A stretch of DNA of 64,000 nt from Xenopus tropicalis (GCF_000004195.4 NC_030681.2:92573681-92637680); one strand, 5' to 3'; counted from the stretch's first letter, positions 32,909 to 45,099 are shown. Program-made: numbers and translations. Notes: generated by a model from the letters alone, not told the origin.

Positions 32909-33278
32909 TCTTAGAACAGGGGTGTCAAACTCAATCACATAAGGGGGCTGAAATCTAAAACACAGGCTAAGTCGCGGGCCAAATTTTTTATTAATATACT
33001 TAGTAAGATACTAAGGGGTATATTTATCATAGCAGCCAATAGATGCTTTGCTACTGTTGTAATCTGATTACTGGTTGCCCTGGGCAACATCACCGGTAAT
33101 GCTTCACTCCACTTTTTACACAGCATGATAAATATACCCCTTAGTCTTAGTTACTATGTGAGGAAAATGGAAATTGATCAGGCTGGATGGTCAGACACAC
33201 TCACCAAGGGCCACATAAAACAGCCAGGTGGGTCGGATTTGGCCCCCGGGCCTTGTGTTTGACCTATATGTCTTAGAG
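32909..33278 (+). mobile_element. Composite hAT MITE carrying a nested Harbinger-like MITE, copy 2
   Basis: The element is 32917-33270, flanked by TCTTAGAA and TCTTAGAG (7 of 8 match). The outer sequence begins CAGGGGTGTCAAACTCAATC. The nested GGGGTATATTTATCA element lies at about 33016-33138, at the same internal site as in the 15787 copy but shorter. Both composites show the same unequal TAA/TTA flanks around the nested element. Confidence 0.9.
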
Positions 33279-34186
33279 CATTTTAAATGTGCATCCTCCT
33301 TTCACCAGGAAGCAAAAAAGAACTATTCCTTTAAGTTCTGTGCAAGCTTCATAAATTATTCTCCATAGATGAATAATAAAATACACAGAGGCTTAAGCTT
33401 GCTTTCATATTTAAATCTCCAATACAGAAACTGGTTTCTGGTGACGAGGGCCCTTCCCAAAATAGCTTACAGTCTATATACCTTTATGTGACTCCAAAAC
33501 TTCTGATTTTACTTATGCAACCATTACAGTGTAGCAAACTGGACTCTCTGTACATCCATCTTTATTGGTGAAAGGTGACTTTTTTTGTTTGGGGAGGCTT
33601 AAGATGGGACATACATAGACTGACCTAAAGCTAATGTGCGATTCACTGTTGGCATAAAAATATACCTCTCAAACTGTATCTTCTGTGGTTCCCACTGACT
33701 CCCAGGGATACTGTGCAAAAGTGCGGATGGGAGTGCATTTTTCACTCTAAAATGTTAGGTATTCATACATGCACTTCTGTAAGAGGTGCTCCATCCATTT
33801 GTGTTTGGGATCAGTTAGCTTAAATGTGTTTTTGTTCGTTTTATAGCAAGAAAGGCTGTGGGTACTGACACCCCAGGCACATGTGTGTATTTACAAAACC
33901 AGCATATATATATGCAGTGAGATGCAGTGGGTACTGATAGCAGATATTCAGGCCCTGGCACTATAACACTGGCACTGATACACAAGATTGACTTGTTTCC
34001 CAGCTATGCAGTATCATGAGGGCTCCACTGTAACTGACTAGAAATAACCAAAAGTTTAAAAGAAGGAAGTGCAAAAAAACCAAAATCAACTATATAAAAA
34101 CACAATTAGCTTTTTCAGGGGATTGATGCAAAGTGGCAAAATCTATTTAATTTTCAGCTAGTGATTCAGCCTTTAACACATATACA
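33279..34186. other. Intergenic stretch, nothing recognised
   Basis: No gene or element copy recognised. Confidence 0.5.
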
Positions 34187-34691
34187 GTATAGTACAGGGG
34201 TGCCCAAAAGGTAGATTGCGGTCTCCCAGTAGACCTCTGGTAGACCTCGAGGTGGTATGCAGTGGGATGACATCCCGCCACTTCATTTTCCCCCCCAGCA
34301 TACTGGAGCTTTTTGTAGCTACTCAAGCCATCTGTCTTTGTAGTTTCATCCCAGTATAGAAAATTGTCCCCACCGGGCCGCTGTACATATATGTGTCCCC
34401 ACTTTATGCAGACTACAAAGTGGGCCACGAAGAAGGAAAGTAAAAAGTACTACAATCCTTTCACATTAAATGTGAAGATGGCACTTGGAATAATGTTATG
34501 TGGGCATTAAATGTGAATTTGGCACTGCATTTATATATTATGTGTATTTGTTAAACATCAATTGATACTTTTTCTTGCTTATTGTGCCAAATGATAGTCA
34601 CACTATTTTAACTGTGGTAGATCTCATGACCGAGGACAGGTGGCAAGAGTAGATCACAGGGTGACAAAGTCTGGGCACCCCTGGTATAGTA
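34187..34691. mobile_element. hAT-type MITE (CAGGGGTGCCCA) with perfect 8-bp TSD
   Basis: The element is 34195-34683 with GTATAGTA at 34187-34194 and 34684-34691. Ends CAGGGGTGCCCA and TGGGCACCCCTG. The sub-terminal TAGACCTC and GGTAGATCTC segments are related. The 93-codon minus frame inside is not recognised as a transposase. Confidence 0.9.
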
Positions 34692-35568
34692 CCTGTGGAA
34701 GTGGGATTAAATCTGCAGCAAAAGTTTTCATTTCTGCACTGCCTTCAGTTTGTAATATCTCCCCAGCCCTGCCCACATCTGTGCCCTGATTGGTCAATTT
34801 TACTGTCCGTTAAGAGAGCTGTGCTCTGATTGGAGAAGCCACAAGAAGAAAGACCCAATCAGAGCACAGCTGATTACAGCAGAACCGGAGCTTGCAGAAA
34901 GGAGGAATGCAACAAGATTCCTGATGTTAAAGGTTCCAGAACAATGCAGAAACGGAGTGAGTTTTTTTAAAAGTGCCAAGCAGTTTTGGGGAGGCTTAGC
35001 CTTCCCTAGCCTTATTTAAAATCTGCCTATGGCCATCTGCTCATAATATCCTGGGTTCATTAAAACAGATGCCCATATTTTGCAAATGAAAATTGTTAAA
35101 AATTAGATATTAAAGGTAAAGTATGGTTGACTGCTGCCTTTTATTGTACTTTCATAATTGGGGATATAACTTTTGCTGACTTCTGCACTGGTAAACACCC
35201 CAACATCTCAGGACATGCTATCTAGCAGGCATCCACTATTGTGTTGGAATTCTGGGGATTCTGTCATAATTTTTATGGAGTACTTTTTATTTCTAAATTA
35301 CACTGTTTACATAGCAAATAACTGACTCTAGAATTTAAAATTCACAATGCAACTGCTTTCAGATAAACTATTGTTTCCCATACTCCGTGTAACTGGAGGA
35401 GTCATTAGCCAGACTTGGATTTTTTACTATTGAGTGCTATTTTATAGCAGAATTCTGATACAGAAGATGTGTTTTAAAAAAAAAAAAACATGTTTTCCCA
35501 TGATGGTATTCCTTTAAGATTTCCTCTGATGTTATGCATTTTGTCTCAGTTGGCCAAACTGCCCAACC
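34692..35568. other. Intergenic stretch with a local inverted repeat
   Basis: AGAGCTGTGCTCTGATTGG (about 34814-34832) and CCAATCAGAGCACAGCT (about 34855-34871) form an inverted repeat around a short spacer. No gene seen. Confidence 0.55.
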
Positions 35569-35571
35569 CTA

Positions 35572-36082
35572 TGGGGCACATTTACTAACCCACGAACGGG
35601 CTGAATGTGTCCGATTGCGTTTTTTTCGTAATGATCGGTATTTTGCGATTTTTTTCGGAAAAATGTCGCGACTTTTTCGTTACTAATACGATTTGTGCGA
35701 AAAAACGCGAGTTTTTCGTAGCCATTCCGAAAGTTGCGCAAAATCTGGCGATTTTTCGTAGCGTTAAAACTTGCGCAAAAAGTTGAGCTGTTTTCGTAGC
35801 GTTAAAACTTGCGCGAAACGTCGCACCTTTTAAGTTTTAATGCTACGAAAAAGGCGCAACTTTTCGCACAAGTTTTAACGATACGAAAAAATCGGCAGAT
35901 TTTGCGCAACTTTCGGAATGGCTACGAAAAACTCGCGTTTTTTCGCGCAAATCGTATTGGTAACGAAAAAGTCGTAAAGACGCCGAAAAAATTGCAAAAA
36001 ATACGAAAAAGTCGCAAAATGTTCGTTTTCAAATCGGAATTTTTCCAATTCGGTTCAGATTCGTGTCTTAGTAAATGTGCCC
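35572..36082. mobile_element. CpG-rich palindromic MITE (GGGGCACATTTACTAA)
   Basis: Ends TGGGGCACATTTACTAA and TTAGTAAATGTGCC, flanked by CTA. Almost the whole 511 bp folds back on itself: GTAGCGTTAAAACTTGCGC opposes GCACAAGTTTTAACGATAC, and TTTTTCGTAGCCATTCCGAA opposes its complement. It is exceptionally rich in CG and TTTTCG. The open frames reflect the palindrome only. Confidence 0.88.
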
Positions 36083-36282
36083 CTATGTGTGCATAAGCCA
36101 CTTTAGACAAGAATTAGCCTTCTTTTCATGCTTGTGGAGACCAACTGTTTAGATACAAATAAGCAACAGAAACTACACAACATGGGTTTCCAGAATAAAG
36201 TTCATAGTTTCTGTGTCAGAGGCATAATTACTCATCATGAAGAAGCTTATGACAAGATCAGATAAAAATGTAATCATTACAG

Positions 36283-36500
36283 CAGGGATCCCCAACCTTT
36301 TTTACCCATGAGCCACAATCAAATGTAAAAAGACTTGGAGAGCAACACAAGCATAATAAAAGTTCATGGAGGTGCCAAATAAGGGCCAAGATTGACTATT
36401 AGGCAGCCTCTATGCACACTATCAGCTTACAAGAGGCTTTAATTGGTAGTAAATCTTGTTTTTATTCCACCCAACATGGTGCTCATGAGCCACTGCCTTA
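36283..36500. mobile_element. hAT-type MITE remnant (CAGGGATCCCCAACC)
   Basis: The left end CAGGGATCCCCAACC matches the family at 23801. The interior has TGCCAAATAAGGGC and TGAGCCACTGCC, mirroring that copy. The right terminus is degraded. Confidence 0.7.
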
Positions 36501-38902
36501 AAATATGTAAGACATTAACAACTGCAATGACCTAATGGCCATAGATGAGAAACACAATGTTACCACATATGATTCGATTCCATGGGTGGAGTTGTGGCCC
36601 CTTTACCATAAACTGAAATACACTGATTTCACTGGGTCACCTACTACCTGTGGAAAGGCATATAACAGAAAAAGTGGTGATCCTAGACAGGCCCTGGGCA
36701 GAAGATAAGTGCAGGGTTCTGCTGCACCTTGTGCCTGCCGTTGCTCCCTATGCATCATTAGGGGGCAGGAGAAAGGATAACTATGTACGTCCCTCATAAA
36801 TACAGTACTTCTGAATGCAGTATCCATCAGGTAAGTGCAAGTCTTTGCTCTTCATTCTTGAGCACTAAGACAAGCACTAAGTATGAGAAGTGCAAAACCA
36901 TGAAGCTTTGGGCTTATTGTAAAATGAGCCTTTTCATGTTATGACAGGACCAATTATATAATTTAATGCTTTTCAGAAAAATCTTTTCTTATCATTGCCC
37001 TTAATTTCATTTCCTGACATTTATCAAGATTTAGTGATAACTGTGTGTCAAACTGTGGCTTCAGATGGTACAAAGGATGTCACAGACTGCAGCTGGGATC
37101 CTGTCTATTATCAGATTTGCATTTTGTGCTGAAAATGTTAATATACCACTTAGACACCTTTAAAGTCCTTGGTTTCTCATCAGAGTTTATTATCTCACAG
37201 CAGGAATCAGAAATCGTTTGAGGTATGACTACAGTACTTACAAACTTTCTTTTGACAAAAATAAGTTAACTAAACATCAATAAATCACGAAATATGGGAG
37301 TTATATTTGGAGAACTCGAATATTTTGGGGAAAATTTCCAAAAACATGAATTTTTCGAGAAACAATATCAGAAAAATTTAGTACTGACAAAAACCATTTG
37401 TAAATCACGAAATTATCTTGAAGTAAAAAAAAAAAAATCAACTTTTTCTCAAAATTGCTTAGTAAATATGCCCCTAAGATTTACAAGATTTTATAAATAA
37501 GCCTCCCAAAATTGGGATTCCTGCCATAAAGAAAGAAACGGTTATTGTTTTCAAAATAGAACACAGAAAAAAATGATTTTTTTCTTTCATGTAGAACACT
37601 CTTTTTTCAGTATGTCACTTTGTTTCCCAATATTATAATTTTTTCCTGACATGTGTAGTCTTTTAACATATTGTTCTATGGCCACTTAGCTCTATACATC
37701 TTATTAGGCAAGCATATCCTGTTAGACAGAACGAAGCAATGAGATAAATTTGGAACATGACTTTTCAAAATGTTGCGGCTACTAATCGCCTAGTGTGTCT
37801 TCACCCTAAAAGCTGGTCAATTTCCTGCCCTGGTAAATATTATATATCTCTTTGACTTCTTAGTAGTGTAGATTCTTTGAAAAAGTGAAAGCGCCAAGGA
37901 AGAAAAAAAAAACAAATATTCATGAAACTGCAAATCTAGCAGGTTTATGATGTTAAACCCATCAAACCTCTACATAGACATCACTGTGCTGTTCTAACCT
38001 GTAAGAGAAAAGAACAGATAAAGGAATAAATGCACACACAGTGGTTTTCTTAAACTGTTTCTAAATTATATACATATCTGAAATCTTTGAAGTTTTATCT
38101 AATAATCTCTGTATCTTCCTGGACTTGTCAAAACCTTCTCAAACTGTAACAAAAATAGTACTAATATTCTTCCTGTGTTTTAGCTAAAACTGGTCATGCT
38201 ACCATCAAACACCTAAGCCTGGCACCCTATTCCCCTGCTGATCTGACTGACTACTTTGAGACTCAAAAAAAATGTAACAGTAGTCGACTGTCCTCAGCCT
38301 GCCTTAAGCCTGAGTGCTTAAAAAAATAAATAAAGAAATAAATAAATTCAGGTGTCACGCTACTATGCAGATTTCTTTACTGGGAAAGTAAAGAAAAACC
38401 ATGACATGTAGCTGATATGAAAGTTACAGGGACCAGAGCAATTGTTATTGAAAAAGATCACCTTAATGATTGAAATAGATCAGGGGTAGCTTAGATACTG
38501 CCTCCCCCAATGAACATAGGTTTCCTGGTCCATTAATAAGAAAAAGGTGACTCTCCTACATTCAAGATAACTGCAAGGAATTGTGGGGACCCAAACCCAA
38601 CATGGTAAAGCCCTGATCCTCACTATATATCCCCCTCATCCTCCAAAACTCTGTCCTAAACCAGTTAAAACTCACCCCCTATGTAGGACACCCTGTCCTT
38701 TCTGCGGCCGTCCAAGCCCCTTGCTGGTACATGCTTACCCATGTGCTTAAACCTGTTATTGTTGCAAAACACAACTTTATAAAATATTAAATATAATTAT
38801 ATAAGTGAATACTTATGCAAACATCATATTTTCTAACTGTTTCTAATTGTTCATGGGTTTGATTGCTATTGCAAAGCAGTCAGACGTTCCATAATTCAAC
38901 TC
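36501..38902. other. Intergenic stretch, mostly unrecognised
   Basis: A degraded GGGGCA-family relic ends near 37475 (TTAGTAAATATGCCCCTAA). Otherwise only low-complexity A runs and AAATAAATAAATAAA near 38325-38345. No gene. Confidence 0.5.

Positions 38903-38948
<46 letters not shown>
38903..38948. repeat. (CA)n microsatellite
   Basis: About 22 CA dinucleotides, followed by TATATAATGTGTGT. Confidence 0.95.
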
Positions 38949-38954
<6 letters not shown>

Positions 38955-39662
38955 ATGTGTGTACATTTTCACCTACTGTGTTAGAATTACACCCCACAGA
39001 CCACTTGTACTTTAGGATAGAAACCCAATTTCCTTTCTAATTACCTCCATGTTCCTATAAGGCTGGTGTTTTTACTTCAGCTTTATACTTTACTAATTCC
39101 AGATGTTCTTCCCAGGGTTCCTTTTTTTTAATTTGTTTCTAAAGTTAGAGGAGTGTTGGCTTGTAAATCCCCTTATATAACTGAGAAACTTCTTGGCATG
39201 GATTGTAATTATTTGCATGTATTTTAATTGTAAATTAAATGTATTCATTTCAGGTACTGAAATTAGTAAAATACTGTAGCACAAGGCAGAAAAAACATTG
39301 TCTGGTCCTTTGCTAAGATTGTGATGATATGAAAAATATTTATTAGGCCTAATCTCTTAGGTCTTTGGTTGATGCAGACCAAGCATGTTAAAGGAGTCCC
39401 TTTAGACTCATACATGTGGTAAATATATTAATTCATAGACACCACAGATTAAGATGCCCACAAACAAGCTACCTCCAGTATGGTTATATGTGCACTCATT
39501 TGTAAGAGCTCATTTTCAAAGCGCAAGATCAGTTGCAAACTTTGCTGCTGTCATTTCACAAATCAATGGCATTCATTAAAGGTACTTTAATACCTTGCAC
39601 CTTTGTTTTGGTGCCAAGTGTGACACAACAATCTCCTTCTTGTGTCAGCAGTTACACTGAAA
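38949..39662. other. Intergenic stretch, nothing recognised
   Basis: No gene or element recognised. Confidence 0.5.
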
Positions 39663-40122
39663 TTAAAGAAGAAGAAAAGGTAAGTAAGCTTTATCAGAAA
39701 GGTCTATGTAAATACAGCAATAAGCACTCACAGAAAAGCTGTACTGAGTCCTCTATCAAAAGGAACACATGATTTCTTGTCTCTTTTTTTCTAAACATGT
39801 TCTTAGGGGATCTGACTTCCTCTCTCAGAAAAATCCTTCATTTCTGGGGCCAGAGTCTGCACAGCTCTCTCCTCTCTTCCTTCAACTGCTCTCCCTCCCA
39901 TAAGAATTCATAGAACTTACTCCCCCCTCCCTTAGGAATGTGTGATCTGAGCTACCAACGACTAGAGCTGCAGTAGGAAGCTACGAAGACTTCTAGGCTT
40001 CTACGGCTCTTCAACTCAGGTATGATAAATTTTTCTGCAGAATAAATATAGTGTTCTTGGTGGCACTAATGTGGCAAATCTGTTGGCAGTAAAATGCCAA
40101 AATGACTTTCCTGCTCCTTTAA
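39663..40122 (+). mobile_element. T2/Kolobok-type MITE, copy B
   Basis: TTAA at both ends (39663-39666 and 40119-40122). Left AAAGAAGAAGAAAAGG and right CTTTCCTGCTCCTTT. Strong similarity to copy A (9989) over the whole length, including GGGGCCAGAGTCTGCACAG. It lacks the GCTAAAATGGCAGCTG segment that copies A and C have in some form. Confidence 0.85.
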
Positions 40123-40886
40123 GGGGAAATGCTTTATTGTTGGTTAAAGCGTGGTGAATAGTGCCAAATGGCACTTTGCATTCTGTATTTGTGGTAAATG
40201 ACTCCTGTAGTTTAGGTGGTCGAAACCCCATGTTCCAGTCACCCTGTTCCAGGACTATACTGTAATTAAGCACAAGGGTAATCCCCTTTATGTGAGTTTA
40301 AAAATCCACATATAAATGCATTATATGCATTTTTACATGTTCAGCTTGCCTTTTTAACTGCATAAAAAGGAGCTCCTGTAAGAGCCCTTAGTCACAAGAT
40401 ATTAAGGGTCATTTGCAAACACAGCTACAAATGCAGTTGTACTAAAATGTACACCGCCGTTGCTTGTGCTTGTGTCCAAACATGCTCCTAGTACCTCTGT
40501 ATAGTTGCACTGAACACCACTGCTAAATCTTGTGCAAGAGCAAGTACTGACGAAGGGGAGCCCGGGAGCTACCATTACAGTAAATGTGGTAGTAATTCAA
40601 GGGTTCTCATCTTTATTACAAGAGGTCTCACCTTCATTACACCATGCAATACAATGGGTGGTTCCTGTTGATAATAATTTGCTTTAAAATAATATGCAAA
40701 TATTTGATGTAGTTCCTGAAATGGGGATTTCCTTGTGTTGTACCTGTTGCAAAATGTCTAAAAAAGTCCCAACGTATGCAAATATTTTGCAACTGCAGCA
40801 ACAGTAATAAGTATAAAGAAAATTCTATCCGTGTCTCTGTTTATTCTTGTCATAAGAATTTCTGATGGGTCTTTTTTTCTTTGTCT

Positions 40887-40986
40887 TTAAAGCAGAACAC
40901 CCCCATAAAAAATAAATTGCAAACATATCTGAAAACTCCAAGTTTAAAGTCCTATAATTTACTTGGGCTGTTTAACTCCCCTTTAA
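40887..40986. mobile_element. Very short T2-like MITE
   Basis: TTAA at 40887-40890 and 40983-40986, with AAAGCAGAACACCCC on the left and an ACTCCCCTTT right end. At 100 bp it is probably an internally deleted copy. Confidence 0.45.
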
Positions 40987-41280
40987 TAAACTGGTGTACT
41001 TAAGCTCTGGTCTGGTCAGAGCATAGTACTGATCTATAGTCCTTTTGTGACAATTACAAACAAGTGCAAATGCCCCACTGCAATTCTTCAATCAGCAGTC
41101 GGTTTTGATCATTTGCTGAAGGTACAATAATGAAAGCAAATCTCCAATCAGTTGTTATGGGTTACCGCACTGAGTCATATCTGCCCAGTGTTAATAAATA
41201 ATCCTCAATGTGTTTTGCCCAGAAAGGACTGGAAACACCCTTCCAAAGGTTAATATATATTGGCCAATCAGCAAACCTGT

Positions 41281-41612
41281 ACAAGTATGGGATCTGTTAT
41301 CCTGAATTTGTTATCAAGGAAACTTTGGATTAGGGAAGACCATCTCCCAAAGAGTCCATTTTAAATTAAATAATTCACATTTTAAAAAATTATTTCCTTT
41401 TTCTCTGTAATACAGTATAATATATTGTACTTGATCCTAACTTATATATAATTAGTCCTTATTGGGGGTGAAAAACAATCCTATTGGGTTTATTTAATGT
41501 TGAAATTAATTTTTTAGCAGACAAGGTATGGATATCCATATTGTGGAATGACCCCTTATCTGGAATACCCTTGGTTCCAACCATTCTGGATACCAGGTCC
41601 TTTACCTGTATT
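41281..41612 (-). mobile_element. CAGGTATGGG-family MITE, old reverse copy
   Basis: Ends ACAAGTATGGGATCTGTTATC and GATACCAGGTCCTTTACCTGT. The interior matches the family in reverse (TTTCCTTTTTCTCTGTAATA, CAATCCTATTGGGTTTATT). Diverged more than the other copies. Confidence 0.75.
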
Positions 41613-41639
41613 CCCAGTAAAAGATGCTGTATTCTGCAC

Positions 41640-41815
41640 TTTTCAATGTTCACACCTGAAGGCCCTGTAATCACCCTACATTGTTCACCTGTTCACACCT
41701 CAGGCAGACTGTAACCACTCCCCTGTCTGCACTATGCTCTATGTGTGCCATACTCCTGCCTGCCTCATGCCCCCTGTGTGTGTGCCATACCCTACCAGTG
41801 TGTGTGGGCCTTTGT
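41640..41815. repeat. Dispersed repeat with GTGTGCCATAC motifs, copy 1
   Basis: Shares CATTGTTCACCTGTTCACACC, CAGACTGTA and repeated GTGTGCCATAC motifs with 54300-54715. Two copies show a dispersed repeat with a tandem core of about 35 bp. Confidence 0.65.
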
Positions 41816-41937
41816 TCTGGGAGTTTCGGGGAGTTTGCTAGCATTTTGGAAATAGTTGCAACACTATCCACAGTGGAAGAGTAAAAAGCATATTTAATAA
41901 AGGGTATGTAATATATAGCATTCACATACAAGTAAAA

Positions 41938-42073
41938 AAATCGTATTGGTAACGAAAAATTCGTAAAGAATCCGAAAAAATCGCAAAACATACGAAAAAG
42001 TCGCAAAATGTTCGTTTTCAAGTCGGAACTTTTCCAATTCGGGTCGGATTCGTGGGTTAGTAAATCAGCCCCT
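41938..42073. mobile_element. Half copy of the GGGGCACATTTACTAA MITE
   Basis: Matches the right half of 35572-36082 from ATCGTATTGGTAACGAAAAA to the TTAGTAAATCAGCCCCTTA end. The left half is missing. Confidence 0.8.
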
Positions 42074-43114
42074 TAGTGTTAGTATCACTTTAATGTCACT
42101 GAGTGACAGGGCCCTTTTAAGGATTTATGTACTTTCTAAAATTCACTGCAACTGTGGAGTAAAAAAACATTTTTAAAAGAAGAGCTGTATTTTGTCTGGA
42201 AAAACCATGGTGCACAAAGGCAGTATTTAAGCTCCATCTTAAACCTGAAAATCTAGTTGCACAGATGTTAGCATCACCCCCACTCTCTCACTGCAGGCAA
42301 TGAGATACATGAGAGCTCATTTCTCAGGTTGACTAATAATTCATTTCTGTAGAAAAAAAATATTGCTGATCTTTCAATTTACTGTACATATCCAGTATGG
42401 ACAGCATTACATATCAGCAGGTTTAGGAGCAAAATAGAATTCAGAGGACAAAGACCTGAGCTGCATTATCCTAGGGGTCCTGAAATAGTATATAAATATA
42501 AAAATCACAATCTCTGGAGTAATAAACAAATATCTTGGCACAAGAACCACACAATAATATATTGTTTGCTCAGTCAACTACTGTCCTGTTGCTGCCAGTG
42601 ACAACTCTGACAGCTTCACCCTATTAAAGTCCTTCTTTAAATATTAATAGCTCTTTTCTAGACTGGCATTATCTACTTCCTTGCATATGTTATGGTATTT
42701 CCAACTTGCTGATTAAATACATATTTCATGATTGAATAGAGAGTTGTTAAACTTTAACCCTGATGAAAAGGCAACACATAATATTGTGAGCTTTAATGTG
42801 TAGTAAGGCTTGCATATTTCAGTTGCATATTTTGTTACTTTTTGATTCCTATCTGGCCAAAGTGGTCAGCATCCCACCAAAACTATAATGTCAAGCTATA
42901 TTACCTTAAACTGTCTGCACACAGGATAAGTTAACATGATATGTAGACCAGTTCATTGCCATTTGACACATGACAAACTACCAGACTTTGCTATATGCTA
43001 ATCTACCTTATTCCTACTTATTTAATAATAATCTCAAAAAAATTATTTTTAGAATGCTATTCAGTGTTATGTCTAACCAGTTTAGGGATACAACATTTGA
43101 TCAAAAGGGTCATT

Positions 43115-43697
43115 TATAGGGATGAGCGAATCTGTCCCGTTTCGCTTCGCCGTAAAATGAGGCGGGGGCACAGAGCAGAGTGAGAACAACCAGTACAGTC
43201 CTGTAGTTACCACCTGCCTGTGGGCATGTTGTAAAGATATGGCACAACAGCAGTAAGTACCAGCACAAGTTGTGGGGGGGGGGAGGCAGCACCTAGTGCC
43301 ACCCAGCCCTCATGAATACTACACTTTGAATACAGGCAGCTCTGTATTTATGAGGCAGATGCAGGTTTCCTTTTTAGAGCACAGAGAGCTGCAGGCATTC
43401 AGCTAAGTACAGGGCACAAGTTTGCAAAAAAATCATGGATGAACTGAGCAGTGGGTACTGTATCTCTATAGCTGCGGCCTATTATTTCCTCTCACAGTCC
43501 CTTTCTTTAGCCAACCACTGTGTAAGCAGACCTTCTGACTTGTAATGAGGCAATCTGTCCTGTTTCACCTATCTGAAAAATTTGCTAAAATTCATAAAAA
43601 TTTGCGAAATGGTGATAAATTTGCGAAATGCAAACTTTTTGAATGTGGAATTTTGCTGCAAATTCATGCTTAGTGAAAAAATTTGCTTATCACTACT
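43115..43697. mobile_element. GATGAGCGAATCTGTCCCG-family MITE, interrupted
   Basis: Left part GATGAGCGAATCTGTCCCGT, TTCGCTTCGCC. The right part, after about 43560, has AAATTTGCGAAATG and ends TTTGCTTATCACTA. A block of about 400 bp with TGTAAGCA and a G-run (43273-43283) lies between them and appears to be an insertion. Related remnant at 55632-55790. Confidence 0.6.
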
Positions 43698-43782
43698 TCT
43701 GAGTAGTTTTATATAGACACACATATATATATAGTTATATTTGTTTGTGGATTAACTGGTATTTCAGGAAGGTCAGGCTGCA

Positions 43783-43950
43783 GCAGGAGAGGCCACAAAG
43801 GCGCGGGCCTAGGGTGGCATAAATTTAGGGGCGGCGACATGTGAACTTGCACGTGAAATTTGCTCACATACGGAGCTCTGGGGACGGGACACTCAAAAAC
43901 CGTCAGCGCGTCCCGTCCCCAGTGCTCCGTATGTGAGCGAAAGGATGTGC
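43783..43950. repeat. GC-rich dispersed repeat, copy 2
   Basis: AGGCCACAAAGGCGCGGGCC and AGGGGCGGCGAC match the block at 2385. The inverted pair CTCACATACGGAGC(TC) and AGTGCTCCGTATGTGAG forms a hairpin. Confidence 0.65.
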
Positions 43951-44609
43951 ACAAATTCGGTGGGTAAAACGTTGGACATTTTCATGTAACTTACCGTATA
44001 TACTCGAGTATAAGCCCAGAATGAAAAATGTGCTGAAAAACTCAGCCTTGGCTTATACTCGAGCACTCTAGTCGAAATACGCTGCGCAACAAACCACACC
44101 AACCCCCCCCCCCGTACGGGCGTGCTGCACTAAAGTGTTTGCGATTGCGCGCACGTCCACATGCGCGTACGCACACGCAAACACTTGTGCTCACCTGTGT
44201 CTGCAGTAAGGGATAGTAACCCTTTAAGCAGATCTATCGTGCCAACAAATGGACAATCAACCCCATACACTTGCTCTCTGCAGAATGAATAAAGGCAGAA
44301 CACATTTTCTAACCAAGCCTTACACTGGGTTTCTGTTGCACAGAAGTTTATGTGACCACTTTATAGAATAAAGATGCCAAAATACAAAGGGGTCTAGGTA
44401 CAAACAAAGCTTTTACAGGTGGTAATCACAAGTGGTGCTCCAGTTTGAGTAATCCATACCAACCAACAAGAATATGGTATTTACTGACTTACTGTATGCT
44501 GGTTTTTCAACATCTTGGGTTTATTTATTGCACAAACCAGCCATGCTCAGTCACATCCACCCTGTTAAGTAACAATTACTACTTGGTAATTGGCGCTACT
44601 TGATACTTA

Positions 44610-45099
44610 GGGGCACATTTACTAATCCACAAACGTCCAAAAAGCGTCCGAATGTGTTTTTTTCATAATGATCGGTATTTTGCGTCTTTTTTGCGAATTG
44701 TCGCAAATTTTTCAAGCGCTCAATACGAAAATCGCGACAATTCGTGAAAGTCGTAATGGCTATGCAAAAGTCGCGACAATTCACTAAAGTCATAATGGCT
44801 ATGCAAAAGTTGCGACAATTCACGAAAGTCATAATGGCTATGCAAAAGTCGCAACAATTCACGAAAGTCATAATGGCTATGAAAAAGTCACGACAATTCA
44901 CGAAATTTGCAATGCCTATGAAAAAGTTGCGACAATTCGCGCAAGTCGTAGCGGTTATGAAAAAGTCGCGACAATTTACGAAAAAGTCGTAACGGCGATG
45001 GAAAAATTGCAAAAAATATGAAAAAGTCCCAAAATTTTCGTTTTCCAATCCAAATTTTTCTCATTTGGATTCAGATTTGTGGATTAGTAAATCAGCCCC
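44610..45099. mobile_element. GGGGCACATTTACTAA MITE with internal 39-bp tandem repeat
   Basis: TTA on both sides (44607-44609 and 45100-45102). Ends GGGGCACATTTACTAAT and ATTAGTAAATCAGCCCC. Nested inside the mariner-like composite. The centre has been replaced or expanded by tandem repeats. Confidence 0.85.
44720..44985. repeat. 39-bp tandem repeat, about 7 units
   Basis: Units of the form GCGACAATTCACGAAAGTCA followed by TAATGGCTATGCAAAAGT, spaced 39 bp. Because 39 is a multiple of three, open frames run through the array on both strands and show a repeated 13-residue motif. These are not genes. Confidence 0.9.

Noticed and set aside
44596..45048. 150-codon minus-strand frame with a repeated 13-residue motif
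   Set aside because: It is produced by the 39-bp tandem array in a MITE; the plus strand has an equally open mirror frame. No host protein features.
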